NCBI RefSeq assembly: GCF_022682495.2
Contig: NC_071391.1
Span: 42,065,998-42,129,997 of the forward strand
Direction of reading: 5' to 3'
Source: Desmodus rotundus
Taxonomy: Eukaryota; Chordata; Mammalia; Chiroptera; Phyllostomidae
DNA length: 64,000 bases
Part shown: in pieces, positions 1 to 11,051 of the stretch
Layout of the letters: each line of letters starts with the position of its first letter
Numbering within the stretch: the stretch's first letter is position 1
Made by a program: the position numbers and the translations under genes
The notes under the pieces: model-generated
Told to the model about the DNA's origin: nothing
Database searches by the model: none
The model's input: the letters and a program-made list of their open reading frames with translations, nothing else

Positions 1-602
1 CTCGCGTTGCTGTGGTGGGACCGAGACCGGTGGAGTGTGGGACGAAAGGGACAGGCAGTCTGACCACTAGCAGACCCTGCGGCCCCACATTCCTGTACAG
101 ATAAACCGAGATGGCCGGACTCAGAGTAGCGGAGAGCGGGGCAGGCAGAGCGGCGGGTAGCACCCCGCAGCCTCACATTCACACACAGATAAATCGGGCC
201 CAATGGCGGGGAGCGAAGCAGACCACGTAACCCAGGGCTCCAGCGCGGGGAAATAAAGCCTCAGACCTCTGATTGAAAGCGCCTGTGGGGGTTGGGGCGG
301 CAGCAGGAGAAACTCCCAGCCTCACAGGAGAGGTCGTTGGAGAGACCCACAGGGGCCTAGAGTGTGCACAAGCCCACCCACCTGGGAACCAGCACCAGAG
401 GGGCCCAGTTTGATTGTGGGTAGCAGAGTGAAAGATTGAGGTCCAGTGGAGAGTGGAGCGGGCGCCAGGGCGCCATTGCTCCCTCTTGGCCCCTCCCCCA
501 CGTACAGAGTCACAGCACAGCCACCTGCGTTACCCCGCCCCGGTGAACACCTAAGGCTCCGCCCCTTTAAGTAACAGACGCGCCAAGACAAAAAAAAAAA
601 AA

Positions 603-1442
603 ATGGCCCAAATGATAGAACACTTCAAAGCTCCAGAAAAAATACAACTAAGCAAGGAAGAGATAGCCAACCTATCGGATGCACAGTTCAAAACACTGGT
701 TATTAAGATGCTCACAGAATTGGTTGAATTTGTTCAAAAACTAGATGGAAAAATGAAGCCCATGCTAAGAGAAACAAAGGAAAATGTACAGGGAACCAAT
801 AGTGATACGAAGGAAACTGGGACTCAAATCAACGGTGTGGACCAGAAGGAAGAAAGAAACATCCAACCAGAAAAGAATGAAGAAACAAGAATTCGGAAAA
901 ATGAGGAGAGGCTTAGGAACCTCCAGGACATCTTGAAACGTTCCAACATCCGAATTATAGGGGTGCCGGAAGGAGAAGAGGAAGAACAAAAAATTGAAAA
1001 CTTATTTGGACAAATAATGAAGGAGGACTTCCCCAGTCTGGCAAAGGAAATAGACTTCCAGGAAGTCCAGGAATCTCAGAGAGTCCCAAAGAAGCTGGAC
1101 CCAAGCAGGAACACACCAAGGCACATCATAATTACATTACCCAGGATTAACCAGAAAGAGAGAATCTTAGAAGCAGCAAGAGAAAAGGACACAGTTACCT
1201 ACAAAGGGGTTCCCATAAGACTGTCAGCTGATTTCTCAAAAGAGGCCTTACATGCAAGAAGGGACTGGCAAGAAGTATTCCAAGTCATGAAAGGCAAGGA
1301 CCTACATCCAAGATTACTGTATCCAGCAAAGCTATCATTTAGAATGGAAGGGCAGATTAAGTGCTTCTCAGATAAGGTCAAGTTAAAGGAGTTCATCATC
1401 ACCAAGCCATTATTATATGAAATGTTAAAGGGACTTATCTAA
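603..1442 (+). CDS. Intact ORF1p of a HAL1 element
   Basis: A 279-residue L1 ORF1-type RNA-binding protein, expected to be cytoplasmic and to coat the element's RNA. In order: an N-terminal segment with the LSDAQFKTLVIKML motif (about 24-37); a Lys/Glu-rich probable coiled coil (about 38-110); an RRM-like domain beginning near NLQDILK and including IRIIGVPEGEEEEQK (about 118-132); and the C-terminal RNA-binding domain with REKDTVTYKG, IRLSAD and YPAKLSF (about 195-265). Human L1 ORF1p is about 338 residues; the shortening is mainly in the N-terminal half. The start is the ATG in context AAAATGG just after an A-run; the same ATG begins the remnants in copies B and C. No stop or frameshift is present, unlike the other copies. 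The name is certain at the L1-ORF1 level; current activity is unknown. Confidence 0.88.
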   Translation: MAQMIEHFKAPEKIQLSKEEIANLSDAQFKTLVIKMLTELVEFVQKLDGKMKPMLRETKENVQGTNSDTKETGTQINGVDQKEERNIQPEKNEETRIRKNEERLRNLQDILKRSNIRIIGVPEGEEEEQKIENLFGQIMKEDFPSLAKEIDFQEVQESQRVPKKLDPSRNTPRHIIITLPRINQKERILEAAREKDTVTYKGVPIRLSADFSKEALHARRDWQEVFQVMKGKDLHPRLLYPAKLSFRMEGQIKCFSDKVKLKEFIITKPLLYEMLKGLI

Positions 1443-1856
1443 GAAAAAGAAGATAAAAAATAGGAACAGTAAAAATGACAGCAAACTCACAGTTATTAAC
1501 AAACACACCTAAAACCAAAACAAAAGAAAACTAAGCAAACAACTAGAACAGAAACAGAACCACAGAAATGGAGATCACATGGAGGGTTATCAATAGGGGA
1601 GTGGGAGGGGGAGAGAGGGGGGAAAGGTACAGAGAATAAATAGCATAAATGATAGGTGGAAAATAGACAGGGGGAGGGTAAGAATAGTGTAGGAAATGTA
1701 GAAGCCAAAGAACTTGTAAGTATGACCCATGGACATGAACTGTAGGGGGGGAATGTGGGAGGGAGGGTGTGGGCAGGATGGAGTTGAGTGAAGGGGTGGA
1801 AATGGGACAACTGTAATAGCATGATCAATAAATATATCAAAAAACCACCCCACACA
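1443..1856 (+). other. HAL1 copy A 3'UTR with G-rich tracts
   Basis: Begins directly after the ORF1 stop with an A-rich stretch, then holds several runs of 4-7 G (near 1597-1622, 1670-1678, 1744-1750), a stable feature of L1 3'UTRs that could form G-quadruplexes. The terminal motif CTGTAATAGCATGATCAATA precedes a short A-tail and is shared by copies B and C. Confidence 0.8.
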
Positions 1857-1871
1857 CTTCAAAAAAAAAAG

Positions 1872-2012
1872 GAACTTATATGTACAACCCATGCACATGA
1901 ACTGGGGGGCGGGGAATGCTGGAGGGTGTTGGGGGTGCAAGGCGGAGGGGAGATGAAGGAGAGAAAAAACTGGGACAACTGTAATAGCATAATCAATAAA
2001 ATATACTTAAAA
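1872..2012 (+). mobile_element. Second, diverged L1/HAL1-type 3' end abutting copy A
   Basis: After a 10-A run, the end of a L1-like 3'UTR recurs: ACCCATGCACATGAACTG, G-rich stretches, then GGGACAACTGTAATAGCATA and an AATAAA-containing A-rich tail. It is clearly related to 1715-1840 but substantially diverged, so it is probably a 5'-truncated element of another subfamily and not a duplication of the same terminus. Confidence 0.7.
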
Positions 2013-2085
2013 GAATAAAAAAGATAAAATAATATAAAATCTAAAAGGACCCCAACTCACTAAAGTGGGTTTTTTAATAATTGAA

Positions 2086-2109
2086 AACACACACACACAC
2101 ACACACACA
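2086..2109. repeat. (AC)n microsatellite
   Basis: Twelve uninterrupted AC dinucleotides. Confidence 0.95.
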
Positions 2110-5100
2110 TGCATTTTTTGAGTTAGGTAAAATGGAGAAACTCAGAGACAATACCTAGGAATTTGACCACATAAAGTTCTTTAAACTGCAGGTTAAGAAC
2201 ATATGGAAGTCAGGCAACAACAGGAAAAATATTTGTCATGATTGTGACAGTTACGAATTTTTATAAATTTAATAGATGCACATCTAGTAAAAAATGGCAA
2301 AGAATATCAACAGATTAAAGCAGTGAAATACCGCTTTTATTAAAAATTGTAATAGCTATTTTCAGTGAGAGTACCAAGTAAGGTATATTTAACGTATATA
2401 GTAGTAAGGTATATACTACTAATGTTGAGGAAAAATTGATACAGGGTTTTTAAAAATGCTATTTGGCAAATCATGGGCCTTAAAATTGTTGCCACTCTTT
2501 TCTACAGTGAGTTCATATCTACCCATATATCCTATGGAAATAGAGCTACACACTATTAGTGAAATTGTATTCACAAAGAACAGAGATCCACTTAGGTTAT
2601 CTCATTATAAAATAGAGTTGTATAACATTATGTTTTAAAATATCATTTTTTAAAAATCCAAGGAGAGAAGCTTCAATAGGGGAACTTGCTCTACAAAGCC
2701 AGACAATGAGGTTCTCTTTCAAGAATTTATTTCTCTTTAGATACCCTCCTTTCTCTCTACAGACTAACCTCCTCCTGTTTACTGGCCCTATATATGCTTA
2801 TAATTGCCATCACATGCCTTGTGGGGGGGCTCCACCCGCAGAGCTCCCCCCACCCCCATCCCCCATCTGCCACAGATGAGAATAAGTCTACCAAGACATG
2901 ATCTGCTTGGGGTGGAAGAGTGGCTGATCTCTCAAAGGGCCAGGAGCCTTTTCCTCATTGGGTTTTTATTGGGTTCAATTTGCACAGGAATACAGGTAAA
3001 GCTCATCAACCATTGTCAGGCAGTAATGATCAAACAATAGATAATATTCCAAAGAACTATGAGGGTTTATTCTGAGGCAGGGTCAGTTGGCTAAAGGGCT
3101 ATAAAACTTTGGGGTACGAACTCATTTCATGCTTGGACCCTTATCAGAAAATTGAGAGCATTCTTAGAAAAGCAGGTTTCCCAGGATTTTATGCATACTT
3201 TCTTAAGCCTGATCACCCCAGGGAACCCATCCATTCCAGCACAGGGCCACACCCACCTCTAGCATTGTTTCAGGCTTAAGTCAGGCAGGGGAAGTAAGGC
3301 AGCCAAGAGATTAGGAGACTTCTTGCAGACAGAATGAGGACTCAGGCTATGTCAAAGCCAAGGGGCAAGGGTCCATCACCCCCTTTTTCTATAGCCCCCA
3401 AGTCCTTCTCTGAGGGCCCCTTTGTGACCATGCCTGTCTTAGGTCGGTCCCTCCTTTGAGGAATCTTAGCAGTCACTGACTAATGAGTCATCCACCCGGA
3501 GCCAAGGAGGGTGAACTAAAAGGGGGCAGAGGCAGCACCCCTGCCAGGGAGATAACCTTTGTCTCCTTAGTGGCTTATGGTCCCAAGGTCTCTTCATTCA
3601 CCCTTAGCCATGGGGGGTTACCACTTTTGAAACCAGGCATGGCAGTTCCCAACACTGCCTGAATATTTTTTTTTCAATTCTGTTACCCACTACTAACTTG
3701 TAACTTCCTTCTGGGTCACCTCAGATTTCTGAATGGGGGAAGATGATTGACTCAAATTATATTTTTACTTCTGGACAACTACCTTTGAGGCCAGGCTAAA
3801 CCACAGGCTACTGGTAAGCCTTCGGACTGGCTATTTTTGTATCAGATTTTCATTCTGGTCCCTTAGGATATGTTCAGGGATGGTGATAAGGTATATAACA
3901 TATTGTTAAGGACTGATGTTCCAATAGGTTTCCCAAGAAAGTGGTGGGTTTGGGTCAAGGACTCTAAACCACATTAGAAAACACACAAGGAGAAATGAAA
4001 GTTCAAGACATTTATTGCAGTATATTTTATGTTGCCCTCTCCCCCAAATAGAAGAAAGGTCAAATAAATTATGATGAATTTATATCATGTTATATAGTCA
4101 TTAAAACATGTTTTCCAAGAATATTTTGATAAGACTATACTTATGGTATTAAAAATATAAAATATAGAACTGCATATGAGGTAAGATTCTATTTATGTAT
4201 TTTTATGGATATTTCCCTGGGGGAAGTACTGGGTATATTAAAAAATGTTATTAGTGTGTCTCTTTGATAGGATGGATTGTGGTTATCTTATCTTTATTTT
4301 CTTCAAACTTTTCTCTATTTTTATATTTTTACTGGTGTCTTGTTTTCATGAAAAATAAAAATCACATTTTTGCATATAACATTTAAAACACAGCTTGATA
4401 TTCCATTGTGGGGCTATACTATAATTACCTCTATTATCAGGAGTTTAGACTTTTCATCTTATACCATGAGTTGAAAAGCCATAAATGTCATTATGTGTGA
4501 AGTTTCCTACTAGGTAATTTTAATGATACTTTTCTATATTCAATTACTAGGTTAAAAGATAGGAGACAGAGGGTGTGACTTGTGCAAAGAAATGGGATAA
4601 TGAGATTACATGATGTACACAGCTAGCTACAAGTAGCTTGGCACTGTCATGGTACAAAGTGGAAAAGCAGAAGGAGAGGTTAGAGGACTTCCTAATACCA
4701 AGCTAAAATTTTCTACTGGTCATGGAAAAGCACGAATGAAGCTTAAATGAAGGAGCTATACTATCATTTGAAAAAGATGACTTTAACAATACTGTGGAGA
4801 CTGGATATGTTGGAGAGTTAGGGGAAGAGAATGAGTGAGAATGGAGATAACCAGACCATTTAGTAGACAATTAAGGTGGTATCAGTAGGTTTTGATAGTA
4901 GGAGGCAGTGTCCTTTTTAAAATTGTTTTATTTTTCTTCTTATTAGTGTGCTCACCAGAGTAAATTTGTAAAATATAATCACCAAAAGCCTAAGTGCAAT
5001 GTAGTATGAAAAGCCATTGGAGGGTTAAGTGACATGATCTAAGTTTAAATTTTAAAAGGCTCACTCTGAGTGCTGTGTTAAGAATTGACTGAAGGTAGCG

Positions 5101-6299
5101 GCCAGCGACAAAGCAGGTATTCTAATGAGGAGGTACTGTGGTAAACCCCAAGAGGGATAAAGTATTTACATAGTGTTAACAGTGGAGATAAAAGAAATCA
5201 TCAAATTTTGAGTATGCTGAATATATCAGAAGGTAGTTTTAAAACTGGATTTTTAATAGTATTTTAGTAGATAAAAAGAAGGCCAGAATACTTTACAGAC
5301 AAGAGAAATTGCTTGTGGTTGACAAGAGGGAAAACTTGTATAGTAGAACACAGACAGTGAAATCAGTCTGTCCAGGTTAATGATTTCATGTTGGGGTTGA
5401 GCTACCCGTAAAGAGCTTTTTCACCTGGATAATATAAAGCTGAGATTGTGCCATGGGACAGGTGAAGCCCAACCTTGGAGAGAAATCAGGGGAGACTTTT
5501 CAGAGGAGTAGTTCTAATTTTAGTCCAGGATAAACTGAGATAAGGTTGTGGGGGGAGGGGTGTGGAGATGGGTAAATGTGTTTCAAAGCAGAGTGAGTAA
5601 AATATGCAATCTTAAGAATAAGTACGGCCTAGTGATTAAAAGCGAGGCTACCTGAGCTCAGACCAGTTTTTATGAAGACAGAGTATATCTACCTAGTGTC
5701 AACAGATTTATAATCATTGGGTCAATAAAAACTGGGAGTGATGCAGATTGTCATCAGCAGTCCTGGTAGGCCAAGTATTAGGCAGATCCTGTCAGATATG
5801 CCTGCCAAATTAATTGATTAAATCCCAATATAGGTTGATTATTGTACTAGATTCTGCAGAGGCTGAAAATTATACAATCTGTCTAAAAGGTAACACAAGG
5901 GTGTATTTTTGGTCATCTTCACAGACCCTAGAATTCCGAATGCATACAGACCACCATGAGTCATGCGTGCAGGTGTCTTTTACCAAACATTAAAATTACT
6001 TGGCAAATGAATTAGAACATTAATGACTTTGGAAAAGTTTCCTGGTGAGCAGTGAAAAGCACAGTAGCTGAAATACCTTAAGAACCTATTGGCCTTTCAT
6101 CTTTCATTGATGGTATTAAGTTACGATAATCATTTGACCTATCTGAGCTTAAATGAAGTATTCTCAGATGTAAATTATTAAAGGGGTTGAAATAATGGGA
6201 TTCCTGAGGTCCTTTTATCTTTCATCTCTTAAAGTGTCTACCATATAATAAAATATTAATTTTCACAACACACCTATTTTAGGAAGTCTTCTCAAAAGT
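2110..6299. other. Intergenic, no gene recognised
   Basis: No convincing ORF or exon. 2110-2800 and 3970-4560 are AT-rich. 2815-3660 is a moderately GC-rich block, possibly an old LTR, but I see no terminal repeats or family signature that would support naming it. About 4990-5120 resembles a widely dispersed ancient mammalian repeat that I cannot name securely. Confidence 0.5.
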
Positions 6300-7080
6300 T
6301 TGGTGTCATTCTAATTTCACCCTCGCTTCGAGAAAGGTTCTACTAAGTGTACTCCGCATCCAGAGAAATTGTGGCTGGAAAGGCTCACAATTAGCTCCAA
6401 GACGCCAAGCTGAGAAGCCCAGCGGGAAATCTCACCACGTCTTCAGGCACCAAGTGGCAAGCGTTTTTCCTGGTTCTGGGGACTACAGGTCATCGCACAC
6501 TTCCAATATCAATGGAGGAGAAGCCCAAAAGACAGAAAGGTTAGCGGGTTCCCCTGGGAGAAAGTTGCACATTCCCATTCCGCAGAGCACGCCGGAAGTT
6601 AGCACCCAGGAAGCTACTCTGCGAGCGGAACCCCACTGCGCTTGCTCAGGAGGATGGTCTGTGCCCAAATCCACCACACAGACTCCGCCCACGCGACGGC
6701 ACTTCCGGTCGCCAGGTCTGCCCTTCCCCACCGGGGAGGGGAGGGGAGGGGCCGGCGGGCTGGGTTGAACTCCTTGGGGGTACCTGGTGTAGGAGGGATG
6801 GACTCGACTATTTGCTCAATGGCAGGTTTTCGAAACTTCCTGCCTGCCCTGCCGTCTCAGATTGACGGGTCCCCGTGGGCGAGCGAGGGTTAGACTTGGT
6901 TTATTTTTATTAATAAGCCAGAGCTGCGCATTGTAGACGCACATCCTGAAGATCGATGATCTCTTAGGATTAGGGAAGTGATTGCCCCTAGACTCCTTTT
7001 TTCTCCCGCCGCCTTAGTGGTCTGCCCTTCCCTAGGAGAGGCGCACGGGAAAGGAGCGAAGGACAGGGAGCTCTTCACAG
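6300..7080. promoter_or_regulatory. CpG-rich promoter-like patch with ETS-type motifs
   Basis: GC and CpG content rise well above the flanks, densest at 6560-6780 and 6850-7060. ETS-like CACTTCCGG lies at about 6701 and CCGGAAG at about 6592; there is a GGGGAGGGG repeat (about 6733-6750) and GCGGAAC. It sits about 4 kb beyond the ZNF215 stop codon. No gene with its 5' end here is recognisable. In human the convergent neighbour ZNF214 should have its promoter farther away, so this does not fit ZNF214. It may start a lncRNA or be an orphan island. Confidence 0.5.
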
Positions 7081-8559
7081 CCAGGATTTAGGTTAATTAG
7101 TCGTTTTTCTCCAACCCGGAATGCAGTTTCAGTCGTCTCGGATATCTTGCCCGCACGCTGGACACTTAAACTTTGGCAAATCTGGTCTCTGGAATCCTGT
7201 GCCTCCACATCATTTGTTCAGTGCCTGCCACCTTGCGTAATGTTGAGGTATTAACTCCAGGAGTGTCTCCAGATTCCAGCCCAGTGTTGACACACTGTAA
7301 ATGTTTAAGGACGGATATTGTTGAAGACAGCATCACCATAACTTCACACATCTTCAAATGATTCCAAATACATTGAGAATTTTTTTTTTAGAATTTGGCT
7401 ATTTAGGAGCAAAGAATCCATTTAAATATTTACATGTGTCTCATTCAGAAATATTTTCAGTTGCTTTTATATGAAAACCGATTCACGGGAAGGGAAAACT
7501 GACCGAAAAATTCCCTTCCTCTTTAAACTGTAGCTATTTTAATAATTACTATATTCATAATAAAACTGACAAAATTTTAAGACAGCATCAAGCAAGTCAT
7601 GTACATTGGGTAGTGTTCATGTCAGCATTCTCTCTCCATGTATTATCTAGTAAATAGTGAGCACAAATTATCCTGGAATCAAACAGCCAAGTAAACAGTA
7701 GCTGAGGCATAACATTTATATTTTCCTAGGTTCCAAAAAAATCTATATATATTTTCATTTAGAAGTCAAACCACTGAGATGTTACCACTTTCCATCCATG
7801 AAGATGTAAACAAAATTCTTATTCTTGGAAGCTTAAAATTCTGATAGCCTCTTCCTTTTCTTCCCTCAACCACTCTCTTTCTCTTTCCCTATTACTTGGT
7901 TGCCTCTATGATATGCACATACTAGTATCAGACCAGATATCTTTGGTTTTACCTCTTAGTGGACAAAATCCCCCCACTGCTCTCCTGTTGTCTCCCAGTA
8001 GGGCACGTGCCAATCAGTACTCACCTAGAGAATGTCAGGCAGCTGGTGAGCAAGCCCCAAGTGTTAGTTTTTGCCAGGTTGTGTTGTTTATGAAATGATT
8101 GCTTTGGTCTGGTATCTGCTATACTTGGTAAGACTACATTCATATGCATAAACACAAACATCCAGATTTTTGAGAGTATTTATTACCGCAGGATTTTTGA
8201 ATGGATTTTCCCCATAGTTTATCTTTAGGTTTCCAAGAATTGTTACCTTTCTTTTCTAAAGGAGAGGAAAAGTAAAGGCAAGACTCTTGAAAAAAATGTC
8301 AAACCATTTCACAATTGAAAATATATTAACCTAAATGATGGTAGGCAGGGTAAGATCTATCCCTGTTTAAAAGTGTTCGCTATATTTATGATGAATTCTG
8401 TTGCTGAAATTTCTTTCATAGAATCCTAAGTTTGACTCTCAGAAAACCTGAGCATACAGTTGGGGAATTCTTCATCCCTAAAGCTAGAATTTATTGCATT
8501 TGGTACAGTTGGGTTGTTAGTTGCCAAGTCAGCCTTCTTCTTTGGTAGATTATAATTAT

Positions 8560-8815
8560 TGATGGCTACGATTTTTTAACATTTACTATGACCAAACACT
8601 GTGTTAAACCATTAAGCTCTAATAATGTTAAAACCATACATTTGCAGTTAACTTGCAATTCCTGTACTTAAGAAATAAGTACTGTATTACCTCATTTGAG
8701 CTGTAAAATAATCAAAATGGAGGCCAGGTATCCCTATTCTCAGATGAGATATTAGAGTCCCAAGTTAAATAATTAGCTAAAGGACAAATTACTGGCAAAT
8801 TCAGGATTAAAATAC
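8560..8815. repeat. MIR-like SINE fragment (ancient)
   Basis: Contains the decayed MIR pattern: a size-frequency core followed by TCTCAGATGAGATATTAGAG and a tail like that of MIR elements. Heavily diverged. Confidence 0.4.
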
Positions 8816-9329
8816 AGAAGTTTTATTTCCTATATATCTTAAGACTCTTTTAGTAGATGTTTTATAGGAAGAATTTTCATTAAAAAAATCAAAATATCTT
8901 CCTCAGATGCTTTTCTCTCTAGCCACCAAATTCATTGTCTTCTATATTTAGAGATATCTCTTAGTTCTCCTCACTAAAGTGGTACCTACAAAATAAACTT
9001 TATAATCAGTTTGTGAAATAATCTTCTCAATGAAATATTTGGTTAGATTTTTTATAGCTTAATGTGAGAAGATTCAACATCTCAACAAGTCTTCTCATCC
9101 AGAAACATCTTTCCATTTATTCAAAATATTTTTTGAGGTTAGTGGGGTCTATACAACTGAATTTACTTATTATATCTAAGCTTTTAATTGATTTTTTAAA
9201 GTTATCCTGATTGGTCTATCACGTCATCAGCAAATGTTTAACCTTTGCCATTTCCATTCATTTCACCTGCTATTTCAATTAGCACTTTAAGAGGACTAAA
9301 TAATGGTGTAGATAAGAATTCTTTTCTTT

Positions 9330-9600
9330 GTCATTATCTTTAGGATAAAGTCCAAACTTCTAAGATGGCTTACAAGGCCTTTCATGATCTGGCCTTTGAG
9401 TCTCTGCCTTCACCCCTGTACATTCTTGTCCCATTATTTTCCAGTGCCAGATTCCAGCGTATGAACTTCTGTTTTCTGATGCCATGCCCTAATCCCTCTG
9501 TAATTTTGTACTCCTGTTTTCCCTTTATCATCTCTCCTAACATTCTCACCCTCCACCACATACAATCTACCTAATTTCTACTCTTTCATGTTTCAACTTA
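9330..9600. repeat. L2-like LINE fragment
   Basis: Shows the familiar L2 pattern GGATAAAGTCCAAACTTCTA, then GGCTTACAAGGCCTTTCATG and TCTGGCC. Such fragments often leave misleading short ORFs, as here (9365-9574). Confidence 0.55.
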
Positions 9601-10385
9601 GGTATCTGTCTTGAATGCATACAGTAAAATTTAAATATACATTAAATAAATAGGCTATGGGAAAAGATCAGGAGGTGTTAATTGGTTGTAAATGTTCTGC
9701 AAAAAATTAAAATTTAAATGCACACTAAAGAGGCATTCCTTGATGTATGTTTAACTTAGTAAATAATAGTAAACAGATCTTTTATTTTTTAGAAAGCTGG
9801 GAGATTTAGGAGAAAAAATATAAGCATTTTACTTAGACCCAAAGACCTAGCTGTTGAGAGAAAAGATAAAAATAGTACTTTTATCTTTCAACCACAGAAA
9901 ATTACAGCATATAAGAAAAAAAGATTCAGAACACCTACGATGAGAATGTCAGAATCCATTATATTCAACATGTAATTGCTTTGATGAATGAACTATATCT
10001 CTCAAAGAATTTCTTACATTCAGTGTTTTTCTCTTGTTAGGGTCCTTTAACAAACTGGCTTATGTTTATATGAATTTCCATATTATTTACTTGCATAGTT
10101 TTGTCTTAATACAACAGATGTTGTGATGTAAAGTATGGACAAATGAACATGAGGTAATTTTCCACACTTACTAACTCATCATAGGAGTCCATTTCAGTAT
10201 GCTTTTCTGCTTTTGAACAAGGTATGAACTCATAAAGTCACCATCATCATTCATTGGGAATGTCTCCAGTATGAATGCTTTTGGGCAGATTATAATAAGC
10301 TTCTCAGCTCAAGAACTCTTTGGGATCCTGAAGCAGTTTATAAAGGAACAAAGAGGCAGTTCTGGTGCACAGAGAAGTAGGATAC

Positions 10386-10391
10386 TTTATT
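10386..10391 (-). terminator. Candidate polyadenylation signal for ZNF215
   Basis: AATAAA on the minus strand about 660 bp past the ZNF215 stop, followed in the direction of transcription by a T/GT-rich stretch. It is plausible, but the motif is common by chance in AT-rich DNA and other copies exist. Confidence 0.25.
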
Positions 10392-11051
10392 GACCTTTTA
10401 ATGTTTAGGATAAATGATAGACCTAGGGCTATGGAAATCTCTCCAGCCTAGTCCCAAAGAGTACTTTTTAAAAATGCAGATCTTAAAGAATACATGTACA
10501 TTAACAACAACACATCCACCTCCCATTGCAGGTGATAACCCTTTTCCGATTGTAGTCCCCACTGAGCACCAGGGCAGCCAAGGATATTAATAAGGGTGGA
10601 ATAATTGACTGTCACTGTGGTCTTTGCCATTAATTCAGAGAATTTATTCCTTAGAAATGCCTTCCTATATTCTTGTGAACTCAAGGTTTCTTGTAATCTC
10701 TTATAAGAACTGAAAGTTTGAGTTTTATTAAATATCAACTCCAAATGTATGGCTTGGCTCTCCCAAATATGGACTTCCTCAAAAGATCAGATGAAGCGGT
10801 CCTTTTTATGAACTAGTGAAAGATGATGGTAATGAACATCAGAAGGATGATAGACAAACACTTGTATGGTGATATATTTAACTCCAAAGTCTGTAGCTTC
10901 ATCTGGAAGCCTGGAAAATCTCCCTGAGATTTCTATCCAATGAGAGATTTCCCTCTAATATTAATTCCATCATTTTCAATGAAAGAATAATCTCTGACAA
11001 ATAAGGTTTTTTTCCATTTAGCATTTACATAGGATTCCTTCCAGCATAAAT

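Larger units (their letters stand above)
1..1856 (+). mobile_element. HAL1-like (ORF1-only LINE-1) copy A, 5' end cut by window edge
   Basis: A non-autonomous L1 derivative: GC-rich 5'UTR (1-602), one ORF (603-1442), a 3'UTR of about 400 bp with G-rich tracts, then an AATAAA-containing terminus ending in short A runs. No ORF2 (endonuclease/reverse transcriptase) lies between the ORF1 stop and the 3' end. Two independent insertions in this window (33310 and 40128) have the same layout, so the missing ORF2 is a family property and not a deletion in one copy. By comparison with copy B, about the first 165 bp are outside the window. This architecture matches the described HAL1 group. Mobilisation would need L1 reverse transcriptase in trans (known for the group, inferred here). 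Confidence 0.9.
7081..10370. other. Intergenic with ancient repeat fragments, no gene recognised
   Basis: AT-rich sequence downstream of ZNF215. The short ORFs have no domain signatures. The only recognisable items are old MIR-like and L2-like fragments, listed separately. Confidence 0.5.

Noticed and set aside
1443..1856. Search for an L1 ORF2 after ORF1
   Set aside because: The 3'UTR follows the ORF1 stop directly in every copy; no endonuclease or reverse transcriptase motif is present.
1496..1940. Minus-strand ORFs of 116-119 residues rich in Pro/Phe/Leu
   Set aside because: Reverse reading of the G-rich HAL1 3'UTR.
2815..3660. Possible solo LTR or retroviral fragment
   Set aside because: Composition changes here, but no TG...CA ends, direct repeats or coding motif could be confirmed.
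6454..6893. ORFs of 83-104 residues in the 6.3-7.1 kb CpG patch
   Set aside because: Several frames are open at once, as expected from GC content; no homology is recognised.
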